Below are positions 17,619 to 26,204 of a DNA stretch of 64,000 nucleotides, in pieces (the first letter of the stretch is position 1; every line of letters starts with the position of its first letter). Source of the DNA: Microbacterium hydrocarbonoxydans. Lineage in GTDB: Bacteria; Actinomycetota; Actinomycetes; Actinomycetales; Microbacteriaceae. The notes under the pieces were generated by a model. The model ran no database searches, had not been told where the DNA came from, and saw only the letters and a list, made by a program, of their open reading frames with translations. The stretch is taken from positions 3,472,001-3,536,000 of the forward strand of contig NZ_LR882982.1 in the NCBI RefSeq assembly GCF_904831005.1. Reading direction: 5' to 3'. Position numbers and translations under genes: made by a program.

Positions 17619-19504
17619 CGGCCGATCCGACGCGCCACTCCGCGAAGCGCGAGGACGAGCCCGAACCGATCCCGCTCACCGACGACGCACGACGGGCGTG
17701 GGAGCGAGCGCTCGCCCTGTGGCGTGTACGACTCGATGATCCCCGCATGCGTCCGGGCGCGGCTGAGCGTCACGGCGCCCCCGCCTGGTTCGCCTTTCCG
17801 CCCTCGGTGACCATCGACCCGCAGTACCTCGCCGAGCGGGGGCTCTCGGACGAGCTCTGGAGCATGTTCGCGCACGAGATCGGGCATCACGTTCTCGCGC
17901 CGAGCACCCGCATCGACGCCCTGAAGATCGACCACCAGATGGCCCGTGCGATCACGACGGTGACTCAGCGGGATGCCCATGACGGTGCCCGGCGTCTCGG
18001 CAACATGTGGAGCGATCTGCTCGTGAACACCCGTCTCGCACAGCTGCAGCGGATCGAGGCGGGCGGATCCATCCCGACGCGAGACCTCGGCATCGTGCGG
18101 CTCGGTCGAGCGCTCTACCCTGCGCCCCACGACAGCAGGGACCGGCTGTGGTGGGTCTACTGTCGCGCGTACGAACTGCTGTGGCAGCTGCCGGAGGGCA
18201 TGCTGTGCCCGCAGCAGGCTCCGGATCGGCCGGCGGCGCGCAGCGTCACCCCACGGCAGGTTCCGCTGAGCGAGATCCCCGAGAAGCATCGTGAGAAGGA
18301 GCGGCTGCTGCGTGAGGCGAGCGCCGAGCGCGAGCGCATCGCCGTCGAACTCGCCGGCGCGACCGCCACGAATCCGCCGGTCGACGCGGCGCTCGTCGCC
18401 GACGCGGTGCGCACGTTCGGCACCGACCCCGTGTCGGGAGCCGCACTCTTCGGCGTGATCGCCGCGCCGTACCTGGCTGAGCAGGATGCCGCAGGCGGGT
18501 GGCCGCTGGAGCCGCCCGTCGGGTGCGGCGTCGACGACCGTCCCGCGACCGCTGCCGAGCTCGGTCGGCTGCTGGCGGATCAGCGACTGCGCGCCGATCT
18601 GCCGCGGCATCCGGGCACCGTCACCGGTGCTGCCGACGACGACGAGGGCGAGGGCGGAGACCGCCGGGATGCGGGTCAGCGCCTCACGATCGCCCGCACA
18701 CTGCAGCTCTACAGCGACAGCGGCGAGGACGCGGTGCTCGCTGCCTGGTACCGCACCGAGGCCGCTCGATGGGTGCGGCCGTTCACGCGCCCCGTCCCGT
18801 CGGTGCCCGCCGGGGGCATCCCCGGTCCGCTCGAGCTGTGGGAGGTCGGCGATGCCCTCGGCGACATCGATTGGCCGGTGACGATGCGTTCGGGCACCGT
18901 GATCCCCGGAGTCACCACACGGCGCCGGTCCGAGCTCGATGACGAGCCGCTCTCGCGTGAGACCAGCCTCGAGCTCGACCTCTACATCGACTCGTCCGGA
19001 TCCATGACGCATCCGCGTCGTGGATCGCCGGCCGTGCTCGCGGCGACCATCCTCGCGCTGTCGATCCTGCGCGGTGGCGGTCGCGTGCGGGTCACGAGCT
19101 TCTCGGGAACCGGCGAGGTGGCAGGGATGCCGCGGTTCGGACGCGACCCGGTCGAGATCATCGCGGCGATCTCGCTGTTCTTCGGTCGATCCACCTCGTT
19201 CCCGCTCGATCTCTATGCCGCCCGATACGCGAATATCCCGACTGCGGAGGACGACACCCAGCGTCATGTCGTCGTGCTGTCGGATGACGGCCTCGTGTCG
19301 ATGTTCGGAGTGGGCAATGAGCCCTACGCCGGGGTCGCCCGGCAGGTTCGCGAGGCGCTCACGACGGGTACGCTCGTGCTCATGGATCCTCGTCGCCAGG
19401 TCGCGCAGCTCGCCGAGCGCGACGGCTACGACGTGGTCTATCTCGAGAGCATGGCCGACGCCCCCGCTGCGTGCGCCGCCCTGGCGGTGACGCTGCATGG
19501 CTGA
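17615..19504 (+). CDS. Putative metallopeptidase-VWA protein (COG3864-like)
   Basis: 629 residues with two recognisable parts. Near the N-terminus HEIGHH (87-92) is an HExxH zinc-protease motif followed by an NMWSDLLVNTRL segment, like the arrangement in putative metallopeptidases found beside MoxR ATPases (DUF2201/COG3864 type). Near the C-terminus D459-S460-S461-G-S463 is the DxSxS metal-ion-dependent adhesion site of a von Willebrand A domain. A charged linker (about 330-360) joins them. The GTG start overlaps the previous gene. Probably the effector or client of the MoxR ATPase. No signal peptide. Confidence 0.8.
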   Translation: MTADPTRHSAKREDEPEPIPLTDDARRAWERALALWRVRLDDPRMRPGAAERHGAPAWFAFPPSVTIDPQYLAERGLSDELWSMFAHEIGHHVLAPSTRIDALKIDHQMARAITTVTQRDAHDGARRLGNMWSDLLVNTRLAQLQRIEAGGSIPTRDLGIVRLGRALYPAPHDSRDRLWWVYCRAYELLWQLPEGMLCPQQAPDRPAARSVTPRQVPLSEIPEKHREKERLLREASAERERIAVELAGATATNPPVDAALVADAVRTFGTDPVSGAALFGVIAAPYLAEQDAAGGWPLEPPVGCGVDDRPATAAELGRLLADQRLRADLPRHPGTVTGAADDDEGEGGDRRDAGQRLTIARTLQLYSDSGEDAVLAAWYRTEAARWVRPFTRPVPSVPAGGIPGPLELWEVGDALGDIDWPVTMRSGTVIPGVTTRRRSELDDEPLSRETSLELDLYIDSSGSMTHPRRGSPAVLAATILALSILRGGGRVRVTSFSGTGEVAGMPRFGRDPVEIIAAISLFFGRSTSFPLDLYAARYANIPTAEDDTQRHVVVLSDDGLVSMFGVGNEPYAGVARQVREALTTGTLVLMDPRRQVAQLAERDGYDVVYLESMADAPAACAALAVTLHG

Positions 19505-20105
19505 CACCGAGAGCCTGCTCGCGGCATGGAGCGAACGTTCCGGCGGAGAAGCAGAAGCGTGGGCACGTGCGAGGCCGGGGCCCTCGGTCGAGTCGGTCGC
19601 CGCACGCATCTCACGCGTCCCGCAGGAGTTCCTCGACGAGCGGGTGTCGATCCGTGCTCTTGCCGGAGACATCCTCGGCGCCCCGATCCTCGCTCAGCGC
19701 TTCGACGACGACCCACGCGTGCGCCGCGGAGCCGGCATCGCACTCTGGCTCGTCGCGAGCGAAGGCGTCATCGAACCGCTCACGCCCGCGCTCGCGCACG
19801 GCCGGTCGGCGCTCGCGGTCGACGCCCTCGCACTGCGCGTGGCAGCCGTCGCCGACCCCTCGGCGTGGACCTCCGACGACGAGCGCAGGACCGAGGCCGC
19901 TCGCACCTTCCTGCTGTGGTGCGGATACCTGCCGGCCGGTGAGGATGCGGCGACGGCCGCCTCGCTGCTCGCCGCCTGCGACTCGCTCGCTCGCGACCGC
20001 GCACTCGCCGAGGCCTACGAGGGCCACCGCCACCGCGCCGAGATCGCGCGCAAGCTCGACGAAGCCCGCCGCAAGGAGGCGGCGGCGCGCTATTCCAGTG
20101 AGTGA
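19497..20105 (+). CDS. Unknown helical protein of the MoxR operon (202 aa)
   Basis: Not recognised. 202 residues, predicted mostly helical, Ala/Arg/Glu-rich, with an internal stretch (about 60-115: DPRVRRGAGIALWLVASEG..., HGRSALAVDALALRVAAV) resembling HEAT-like repeats, and a charged, probably coiled-coil C-terminus (RAEIARKLDEARRKEAAAR). ATG 19497 overlaps the VWA gene by 8 nt and its stop overlaps the ligase start by 8 nt. Likely a structural partner of the VWA protein. Confidence 0.8.
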   Translation: MADTESLLAAWSERSGGEAEAWARARPGPSVESVAARISRVPQEFLDERVSIRALAGDILGAPILAQRFDDDPRVRRGAGIALWLVASEGVIEPLTPALAHGRSALAVDALALRVAAVADPSAWTSDDERRTEAARTFLLWCGYLPAGEDAATAASLLAACDSLARDRALAEAYEGHRHRAEIARKLDEARRKEAAARYSSE

Positions 20106-21495
20106 CGACCCCGTGATGAGCGACGCCCGGTCGGCGAGCGACCCCGACCTTCTCGCCGGGCTCGCGCTCGCCGAGTACGCCCCCGGCGAGGCAGCGGTGC
20201 TGACGGATGCCGAGCGCTGGCCCACACTCGACGCGGCGGGAGCGGGTCGTCTGTCGCGATGGCGCACCCACCCCGATGCGCCGAGCTGGACCCATGCGAC
20301 GGGTGACCGACTCACCGCTCAGCAGATCGAGCGGGTGAGGCATCCGCTGTCCACCGACGGCTGGATCGCGGAGCATCTCGATGCCGCGCGGCGCACGCTG
20401 CGATATCGGGGCATGCCGGCCGATGCAGTGCTCACCGACTTCCCCACGATCTCGCGCCGGGACCTCGTCGAGGATCTCGCCGCGTTCGTGCCGCTCGACG
20501 CCGATCTCTCCCGCATGCTGCACGGCACCAGCTCGGGGTCGACCGGTGCCGCGCTGCTGATCCCCGACGACGTCGAGGAGGTCGCCCGTGGATTCCACCT
20601 GCTCGTCGCGCTCGCCGCATCCGCGGGTGCGGCCGTGACCGCCGGGGGAGAGCGGATGGGGGTGGCGAACCTCGTCTTCCAGCGTCAGGCGTTCACCTAT
20701 GTGTCTGTCGTCTCGAGCTTCGAGCAGCGTGCGATGGCTCGGCTCAACCTGCACCCGTCGGCGTGGCCCGGAGTCGATGCCCGCGAGCGGTTCCTCGCAG
20801 AGGCCGATCCGCAGATCCTCAGCGGGCACCCCACGAGCCTTGCCGAGCTGCTCGACTCGGGACTCGATGCGGTGCTGCATCCGCGCGTGATCTTCTCGGG
20901 TGCGATGGCGCTGTCAGGGCCACTGCGGGCGCGGCTCGAGGCCGCCTTCGCGTGCCCGGTGCTCGACGTGTACGGCCTGCACGAGACCAGGCCGATCGCG
21001 ATGCGCACCGGCGACGGGCCGTTCCGGGTGCTGGATCGCAGGGTGCATGTCGAGGTTCTCGACCCGCACAGCGACAGCGCCGCGACCGCGGGCGAGATGG
21101 GAGAGGTCGTCGTGACCGCAGGCGAGAATCCGCTGCTTCCGCTCGTGCGCTACCGCACCGGCGACTACGCACGCCTCGTGACCCTCGACGACGGCGGGGT
21201 CGGCATCGCCGATCTGGAGGGACGCGAGAACACGCGCTTCCGTGCGGCGACGGGCACGCTCGTGCCGTGCGTCGAGCTCACGCAGCAGCTGCAGTCGCAC
21301 GGTGCCGAGGGCTGGTCGGTCGAGCAGGGAGCCGACGGGCGCGTGCGTGCGGTGATCGCGGGAGGAGATGGGGTCGGGGTGCGCGCCGCGCTCACCGCTC
21401 TGCTGGGCGAGCCGGTGGAGCTGCGGCGGGTCGAGCGGGTCATCGACCTCGGCGAGGGCAAGCCCCGACGGTACCGCAGCGCGGTCTCCGACTGA
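20098..21495 (+). CDS. PaaK/CapK-like adenylate-forming enzyme
   Basis: 465 residues resembling phenylacetate-CoA ligase and CapK-type proteins. The phosphate-binding loop GTSSGSTG is at about 143-150, a YGLHE motif near 290, RTGDY near 351, and a C-terminal GEGKPRRYR that could supply the catalytic lysine. It should adenylate a carboxylate; the substrate is unknown. Start GTG 20098 overlaps the preceding gene; GTG 20113 and ATG 20116 are alternatives. A ligase at the end of a MoxR-VWA operon is unusual and suggests that the operon modifies a small molecule or a protein. Confidence 0.8.
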   Translation: MSDDPVMSDARSASDPDLLAGLALAEYAPGEAAVLTDAERWPTLDAAGAGRLSRWRTHPDAPSWTHATGDRLTAQQIERVRHPLSTDGWIAEHLDAARRTLRYRGMPADAVLTDFPTISRRDLVEDLAAFVPLDADLSRMLHGTSSGSTGAALLIPDDVEEVARGFHLLVALAASAGAAVTAGGERMGVANLVFQRQAFTYVSVVSSFEQRAMARLNLHPSAWPGVDARERFLAEADPQILSGHPTSLAELLDSGLDAVLHPRVIFSGAMALSGPLRARLEAAFACPVLDVYGLHETRPIAMRTGDGPFRVLDRRVHVEVLDPHSDSAATAGEMGEVVVTAGENPLLPLVRYRTGDYARLVTLDDGGVGIADLEGRENTRFRAATGTLVPCVELTQQLQSHGAEGWSVEQGADGRVRAVIAGGDGVGVRAALTALLGEPVELRRVERVIDLGEGKPRRYRSAVSD

Positions 21496-21514
21496 CAGCG
21501 TCGCCGGTTCGCCG

Positions 21515-21520
21515 TACACT
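21515..21520 (+). promoter_or_regulatory. -10 hexamer TACACT, leaderless position
   Basis: TACACT ends 6 nt before ATG 21527; no ribosome-binding site is seen. Confidence 0.55.
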
Positions 21521-21526
21521 CGCCGC

Positions 21527-21928
21527 ATGAGCGGATTGATCCCCTACCTGCTGTTCCCCGGCAACGCCGCAGAGGCGCTCGAGCACTATCGATCGGTCTT
21601 CGGCGGTGAGCTGCAGACGCTCGACTACGCGTCGGCCGGCCGTCACGACGGGCCGGCCGACGCGATCGCGCACGGCCAGCTGTCGGGCCCTGTCGAACTC
21701 GCGGGTGCAGACGCCGGGGCCGATGACGATGCGGTGCAGATGAGCGGCATGTTCCTGTCACTTCTCGGAACGGCGGATGCCACCACCCTGACGAGCTGGT
21801 TCGACCAGCTCGAGCGTGGGGGTCGCGTGATAGACGCCCTGCAGAAGCGGCCCTGGGGCGACTACGACGGATCCCTCGTCGATCGATACGGCATCCGCTG
21901 GCTCATCGGCTTCCACGACGAGGACTGA
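21527..21928 (+). CDS. VOC-family (PhnB/glyoxalase-like) protein
   Basis: 133 residues with the vicinal-oxygen-chelate fold of the PhnB-like group: N-terminal LIPYLLFPGNAAEALEHYRSVFGGEL and C-terminal RPWGDYDGSLVDRYGIRWLIGF. Such proteins are often annotated as PhnB or bleomycin-resistance-like, but most have no known reaction. It stands alone, with its own leaderless-type promoter, and is convergent with the aminotransferase gene only 33 nt away. Confidence 0.88.
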   Translation: MSGLIPYLLFPGNAAEALEHYRSVFGGELQTLDYASAGRHDGPADAIAHGQLSGPVELAGADAGADDDAVQMSGMFLSLLGTADATTLTSWFDQLERGGRVIDALQKRPWGDYDGSLVDRYGIRWLIGFHDED

Positions 21929-21961
21929 TGTCGTCGCCGAGGGGGACCCGGCGCACTGCGG

Positions 21962-23161
21962 TCAGCTGAAGAGTCGCTGCAGACGCTGCACGCCCTCGAG
22001 CAGCTGGTCGTCACCGAGCGCGTACGACATGCGGATGTATCCCGACGGGCCGAACGCCTCACCCGGAACCACGGCCACCTCTGCCTGCTCGAGGATCAGG
22101 TCGGCGAGCTCGAGCGACGTGGTCGGCGTCACTCCGCCCCACGTGCGCCCGAGCAGTCCCTGCACGTCGGGGTAGACGTAGAAGGCTCCGAGCGGGTTCG
22201 GCACGACCAGGCCGTCGATCTTCGACAGCTCCGACACGATGAGCCGACGGCGGCGGTCGAACGCCTCACGGAACTGCTCGGCCTCGGTCTGAGGGCCGTT
22301 GAGCGCGGCGATCGCAGCCTTCTGCGCGACGTTGTTCACGTTGCTCGACAGGTGCGACTGCAGGTTGCCGGCGATCTTGATCGCGTCGGCGGGGCCGACC
22401 ATCCAGCCCACGCGCCATCCGGTCATGGCGTAGGTCTTGGCGACTCCGTTGACGAGGATCGTCTGTCCGGCGAGGGCGGGCACGGCCTCGACGATCGAGG
22501 TCGCGGTGATGCCCTCGTACGTGAGGTTCTGGTAGATCTCGTCGGAGATGACCCAGATGCCGTGCTCGAGCGCCCACTCGCCGATGGCCCTGGTCTCGTC
22601 GGCGGTGTAGACCGAGCCGGTCGGGTTCGAGGGCGAGACGAACACGAGCACGGTGGTGCGCTCGGTGCGGGCGGCCTCGAGCTGCTCGACGGTGACCTTG
22701 TAGTCCTGGTCGGCCCCGGCGAACACCTCGACGGGCGTGCCGTCGGCGAGACGGATCGCCTCGGGGTAGGTGGTCCAGTACGGTGCCGGCAGCAGCACCT
22801 CGTCTCCCGGGTTCACCACGGCCTGGAAGGCCTGGTAGACCGACTGCTTGCCGCCGTTGGTCACGATGACCTGGCTCGGCGAGACCTCGAGACCCGAGTC
22901 GCGCAGCGTCTTCGCGGCGATCGCCTCGCGCAGCGCCGGGAGCCCCGGAGCGGGGGTGTAGCGGTAGCTCGCCGGGTCGGCCAGTGCCTCGGCTGCGGCG
23001 TCGACGATGAACTGCGGCGTCGAGAAGTTGGGCTCGCCGGCGGCATACGAGATGACGGCCTTGCCTTCGGCCTTGAGGGCCTTCGCCTTGGCATCGACCT
23101 TGAGGGTCGCCGATTCGGCGATGGCGGACAGCTTGCGAGAGAGAGGAGCGCGTTCGGTCAC
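21962..23161 (-). CDS. aspC: Aspartate aminotransferase (class I, PLP)
   Basis: 399-residue fold-type I aminotransferase exchanging amino groups between aspartate and 2-oxoglutarate. The PLP lysine lies in [16 protein letters not shown]; the [22 protein letters not shown] and C-terminal arginine region ([10 protein letters not shown]) are in place. It belongs to the I-gamma type common in actinobacteria. GTG start at 23161 with TACGCT 7 nt upstream (leaderless). In other actinobacteria this gene sits just before secE; here about 34 kb separate them. Confidence 0.93.
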   Translation of the reverse strand: MTERAPLSRKLSAIAESATLKVDAKAKALKAEGKAVISYAAGEPNFSTPQFIVDAAAEALADPASYRYTPAPGLPALREAIAAKTLRDSGLEVSPSQVIVTNGGKQSVYQAFQAVVNPGDEVLLPAPYWTTYPEAIRLADGTPVEVFAGADQDYKVTVEQLEAARTERTTVLVFVSPSNPTGSVYTADETRAIGEWALEHGIWVISDEIYQNLTYEGITATSIVEAVPALAGQTILVNGVAKTYAMTGWRVGWMVGPADAIKIAGNLQSHLSSNVNNVAQKAAIAALNGPQTEAEQFREAFDRRRRLIVSELSKIDGLVVPNPLGAFYVYPDVQGLLGRTWGGVTPTTSLELADLILEQAEVAVVPGEAFGPSGYIRMSYALGDDQLLEGVQRLQRLFS

Positions 23162-23168
23162 GACTACG

Positions 23169-23174
23169 AGCGTA
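23169..23174 (-). promoter_or_regulatory. -10 hexamer TACGCT before aspC
   Basis: On the minus strand TACGCT ends 7 nt before GTG 23161, the leaderless spacing. Confidence 0.55.
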
Positions 23175-23269
23175 CTCGGCCGGACGCAGCCGGCGAGGGG
23201 CGACCGTCATCAAGAAACGTCATTCTTTCCGTCGACGAAGTGGGATGCCGGCGTGGAATGCCCGCGGCG

Positions 23270-24364
23270 TCAGGCTGTCGCGAGGCCGTGCGCCCTGACC
23301 ACCGCATCCAGCGTGATGCGCCCGCCCTGCACGTTCAGCCCTCGTGCCAGCGCGGGGTCGTCTGCAGCGGCGGCTTCCCAGCCCTTGCCGGCGATCGCCG
23401 ACACGTACGGCAGCGTCGCGTTCGTGAGAGCGCGGGTCGCCGTCTCGGGCACGGCCCCCGGCATGTTCGCGACGCAGTAGTAGATCGAGTCGTGCACCGC
23501 GAACGTCGGGTCGTCGTGGGTGGTCGGACGCGACCCCTCGAAGCATCCGCCCTGATCGATCGCGATGTCCACCAGTACCGATCCCGGTTTCATCGCGGCG
23601 ACCATGTCGTCTGTCACCAGCTTGGGCGCGGCGGCGCCGGGGATCAGCACCGAGCCGATCACGAGGTCGGCGGTGAGCAGCTCGTGCGCGATGTCGTAGC
23701 GGCTCGAGGCTCGTGTCTCGAGTGCTCCGCCATATCGGTGCTCGAGGTCGCGCAGACGAGGGAGCGAGATGTCGACCACGGTGACCTTGGCGCCGAGCCC
23801 GAGGGCGTTCGCCGCCGCGTGCTCGCCGGCGACGCCGCCGCCGATCACCACGACCTCGGCGCGCGGGGTTCCGGCGATGCCGCCGAGCAGCATCCCTCGG
23901 CCGCCGGCCGAGCGCATCAGCGAGTAGGAGCCCATGGTGACCGACAGTCGCCCTGCGATCTCGCTCATGGGGATGAGCAGCGGCAGGCTGCGGTCGGGCA
24001 GCTGCACGGTCTCGTAGGCGACGGCCGTGGTGCCCGCGTCGACGAGCGCGGTGGTGAGTGCGCGGTCGGCTGCGAGGTGCAGGTAGGTGAAGAGGGTGAG
24101 GTCGGATCGCAGGAACCCGTACTCCTCGACGATCGGCTCCTTCACCTTGATGAGAAGGTCGGCCTCGCCCCACGTCTCTTCGGCTGTGGCGACGATCTCG
24201 GCGCCGGCCGCACGGTACGCGTCGTCGGAGATGCCCGATCCGACTCCGGCTCCGGACTGCACGAGCACACGATGCCCTTCGTGCACCAGGCGGTCGGCAC
24301 CTGCGGGGGTCAGCGCGGTGCGGTTCTCGTTGTTCTTGACCTCGGTCGGCACGCCGATCTTCAT
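23270..24364 (-). CDS. ald: Alanine dehydrogenase
   Basis: 364-residue NAD enzyme interconverting alanine and pyruvate plus ammonia. MKIGVPTEVKNNENR at the N-terminus, the substrate lysine in KVKEPI, the catalytic His in TYLHLA and the Rossmann motif VIGGGVAGEHAA are all present. Length is typical. The start has GGAGG nearby (CCTGGAGGATCG before the ATG). It is divergent from an Lrp-type gene, as in many actinobacteria, where the regulator activates ald in response to alanine. Confidence 0.95.
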   Translation of the reverse strand: MKIGVPTEVKNNENRTALTPAGADRLVHEGHRVLVQSGAGVGSGISDDAYRAAGAEIVATAEETWGEADLLIKVKEPIVEEYGFLRSDLTLFTYLHLAADRALTTALVDAGTTAVAYETVQLPDRSLPLLIPMSEIAGRLSVTMGSYSLMRSAGGRGMLLGGIAGTPRAEVVVIGGGVAGEHAAANALGLGAKVTVVDISLPRLRDLEHRYGGALETRASSRYDIAHELLTADLVIGSVLIPGAAAPKLVTDDMVAAMKPGSVLVDIAIDQGGCFEGSRPTTHDDPTFAVHDSIYYCVANMPGAVPETATRALTNATLPYVSAIAGKGWEAAAADDPALARGLNVQGGRITLDAVVRAHGLATA

Positions 24365-24424
24365 CGATCCTCCAGGTGACAGCTCGCGGGTCGCGGCACA
24401 TCCGGTGCAGCGCGGTGGGATTCA

Positions 24425-24445
24425 GAATCGCAGAAACGTCGATTC
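24425..24445. promoter_or_regulatory. Palindrome in ald/lrp intergenic region
   Basis: GAATCG-N9-CGATTC, a 21-bp inverted repeat in an AT-rich pocket between the divergent genes, followed by direct TCGATGC repeats at about 24469 and 24481. Its place suggests the operator of the neighbouring Lrp-type regulator; binding is inferred, not shown. Confidence 0.5.
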
Positions 24446-24490
24446 ATCGCCATAATCCCTGAAGAAGATTCGATGCAACGCTCGATGCTG

Positions 24491-24496
24491 CATAAT
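24491..24496 (+). promoter_or_regulatory. -10 hexamer CATAAT before the Lrp gene
   Basis: CATAAT ends 7 nt before ATG 24504; leaderless spacing. Confidence 0.55.
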
Positions 24497-24503
24497 CGTT
24501 CGG

Positions 24504-25013
24504 ATGGAGACCTCCTCTGGTGGGCCGCCGTCGAACACTCTTCGGGCGCCGGCCCTGGATGCCGTCGACGCGAGGATCGTGCAACTGCTCAGCGCCGACG
24601 GGCGCATGACCAACGCCGAGCTGGCGGGCCACCTCGGCGTCGCACCCTCCACCGCGCATGCGCGGCTGCGAGCCCTCGTCGAACGCGGAGTGATCACAGG
24701 CTTCCACGCGAGCGTCGACGAGCGGATGCTGGGTGCAGGGCTCCAGGCGATCATCGGCGTGAGTCTGCGCCCCAGCGCTCGTCGGGAGAGCATCGTCGAG
24801 TTCGCCGACCGCGTGCGTGCTCTTCCCCAGGTCATCCAGGTCTTCTTCCTCGGAGGCGACGACGATTTCCTGCTGCACATCGCCGTGGCGGACTCGTCGG
24901 AGATGCGTGAATTCGTGCTCGAGCACCTCTCGGCACAGAGCAGCGTCGCCTCGACCCGCACGAGCATCGTGTTCGACTACCACCGCAACTCCGTGGCGGC
25001 ATCCTTCCGCTGA
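24504..25013 (+). CDS. Lrp/AsnC-family transcriptional regulator
   Basis: 169 residues. N-terminal helix-turn-helix (ALDAVDARIVQLLSADGRMTNAELAGHLGVAPSTAHARLRAL, quoted as family signature in pieces: LDAVDARIV, NAELAGHLGV, STAHARLRAL) and a C-terminal RAM domain (about 80-160) that binds an amino acid effector. Divergent from ald, so it most likely controls alanine dehydrogenase in response to alanine, as AldR does in mycobacteria. Leaderless-type start. Confidence 0.9.
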   Translation: METSSGGPPSNTLRAPALDAVDARIVQLLSADGRMTNAELAGHLGVAPSTAHARLRALVERGVITGFHASVDERMLGAGLQAIIGVSLRPSARRESIVEFADRVRALPQVIQVFFLGGDDDFLLHIAVADSSEMREFVLEHLSAQSSVASTRTSIVFDYHRNSVAASFR

Positions 25014-25031
25014 CCGCCCGCCGACGGCTGC

Positions 25032-25049
25032 CGTGCAAGATATTGCACG
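25032..25049 (+). promoter_or_regulatory. 18-bp palindrome overlapping the -35 of the AraC gene
   Basis: CGTGCAA-gata-TTGCACG, a perfect 7-bp inverted repeat. The right arm contains TTGCAC at 25043-25048, which is 18 bp from TATGGT at 25067-25072 and so fits as the -35 box. A repressor bound here would block the promoter; autoregulation by the AraC-type product is the simplest reading. Confidence 0.6.
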
Positions 25050-25079
25050 CGGATCGCTGCGTTGCCTATGGTGAGGCCG

Positions 25080-26204
25080 GTGATCGGCCGCGACGCCGAG
25101 GGGGTGGCGCGCAGAGTTCTGGGGGACGCCATGGCGCGCGTGATCGACGACGGACAGCTCAGCGCATGGGCGCGACGACTGGCAGGTGCGGCGGAATGGG
25201 AGGGCGGCGGCGCATCGGACCCCGTCGTGCCCGGCTGGATCTCCTCGAACGTGATCAGACTCGACGGTCAGATGGGCATGATGCAGCTGTCGAACTTCGG
25301 TGCCATGAGCGCCGACGACCCGTCGGCTTTCGAGGCCGCTCTGCTGCGGCGCTCGATCGGCGTGACGATGCTCTACAGCACGCTCGAGACGCCGCACACC
25401 GTGAGCTACGACCGTGGTGCGCCGGAGGACGAAGACATCGTGATCATCGGCATGTCGAATCACGGAGGGCAGCGGCTGCGCACCGCGACAGGCCTGCAGT
25501 CCATGGGCGTCGGACGCATGGGCTTCATGTCGAGCCTCGGCGCGTCGTCGATCGAGCATCTCGGAGTGAGCGAGACGACGGGCGTCGTGGTGCCGATCTC
25601 GGCCGTGCCCGGGCATCGTCAGATGTTGGCCAGAGGCGCGGACGTCTTTCCCGACACCCCGCTGACCCGGGCGTCGGGTGCCGCGTTCTCGAGCATGCTC
25701 TACGAATGGATGCGCGATCCCGACCAGGGCGTCGGCGCACTCGCCGGCACCGAATCCGCGCTCGTGGCGCTCGTGCGAGGGCTCTTCCGGCAGTTCCCGG
25801 GCGATGGGGAGACAGACAGGGCGAGTGAGCTGCGGGCGGAGGCGGTCAGAGTCATCGACCGTCGTCACCGCCACGCGGACTTCGGGATCGACATGCTCGC
25901 GACCGAACTGCACGTGAGCCGTAGGCAGTTGTTCCGCCTGTTCTCGGGGACCGACGAGACGCTGGCCGAGCGGCTGCTGCGTCGTCGACTCGACACGGCG
26001 CGGGAAGAGCTCCTGGCGGTCCCGCCGCGGGATCTCGCGACCGTGGCGGCGCGATCGGGCTTTCTGGATGCCGGCGCGCTGCGTGCGCAGTTCGCGCGCC
26101 ACGTGGGCCTCAGCCCGAGTGCCTTCCGCCTGGCAGCGGCGTCTCAGCCGCGCCTCGCCGAGGCGATGCTGCTCTCGGACGAGCAGGCGAGCCCCGCGTC
26201 GTGA
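25080..26204 (+). CDS. AraC-family transcriptional regulator
   Basis: 374 residues. The C-terminal DNA-binding domain (about 265-360) has two helix-turn-helix units, with FGIDMLATELHVSRRQLFRLF and the second-helix region SGFLDAGALRAQFARHVGLSPSAFR. The N-terminal 200 residues look like an AraC-binding-like (cupin-type, ligand-sensing) domain of the NimR/AraC-like-ligand type. GTG 25080 is preferred since TATGGT lies 7 nt upstream; ATG 25068 and TTG 25062 share the frame. No obvious target gene adjoins, so the regulon is unknown. Confidence 0.85.
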   Translation: MIGRDAEGVARRVLGDAMARVIDDGQLSAWARRLAGAAEWEGGGASDPVVPGWISSNVIRLDGQMGMMQLSNFGAMSADDPSAFEAALLRRSIGVTMLYSTLETPHTVSYDRGAPEDEDIVIIGMSNHGGQRLRTATGLQSMGVGRMGFMSSLGASSIEHLGVSETTGVVVPISAVPGHRQMLARGADVFPDTPLTRASGAAFSSMLYEWMRDPDQGVGALAGTESALVALVRGLFRQFPGDGETDRASELRAEAVRVIDRRHRHADFGIDMLATELHVSRRQLFRLFSGTDETLAERLLRRRLDTAREELLAVPPRDLATVAARSGFLDAGALRAQFARHVGLSPSAFRLAAASQPRLAEAMLLSDEQASPAS

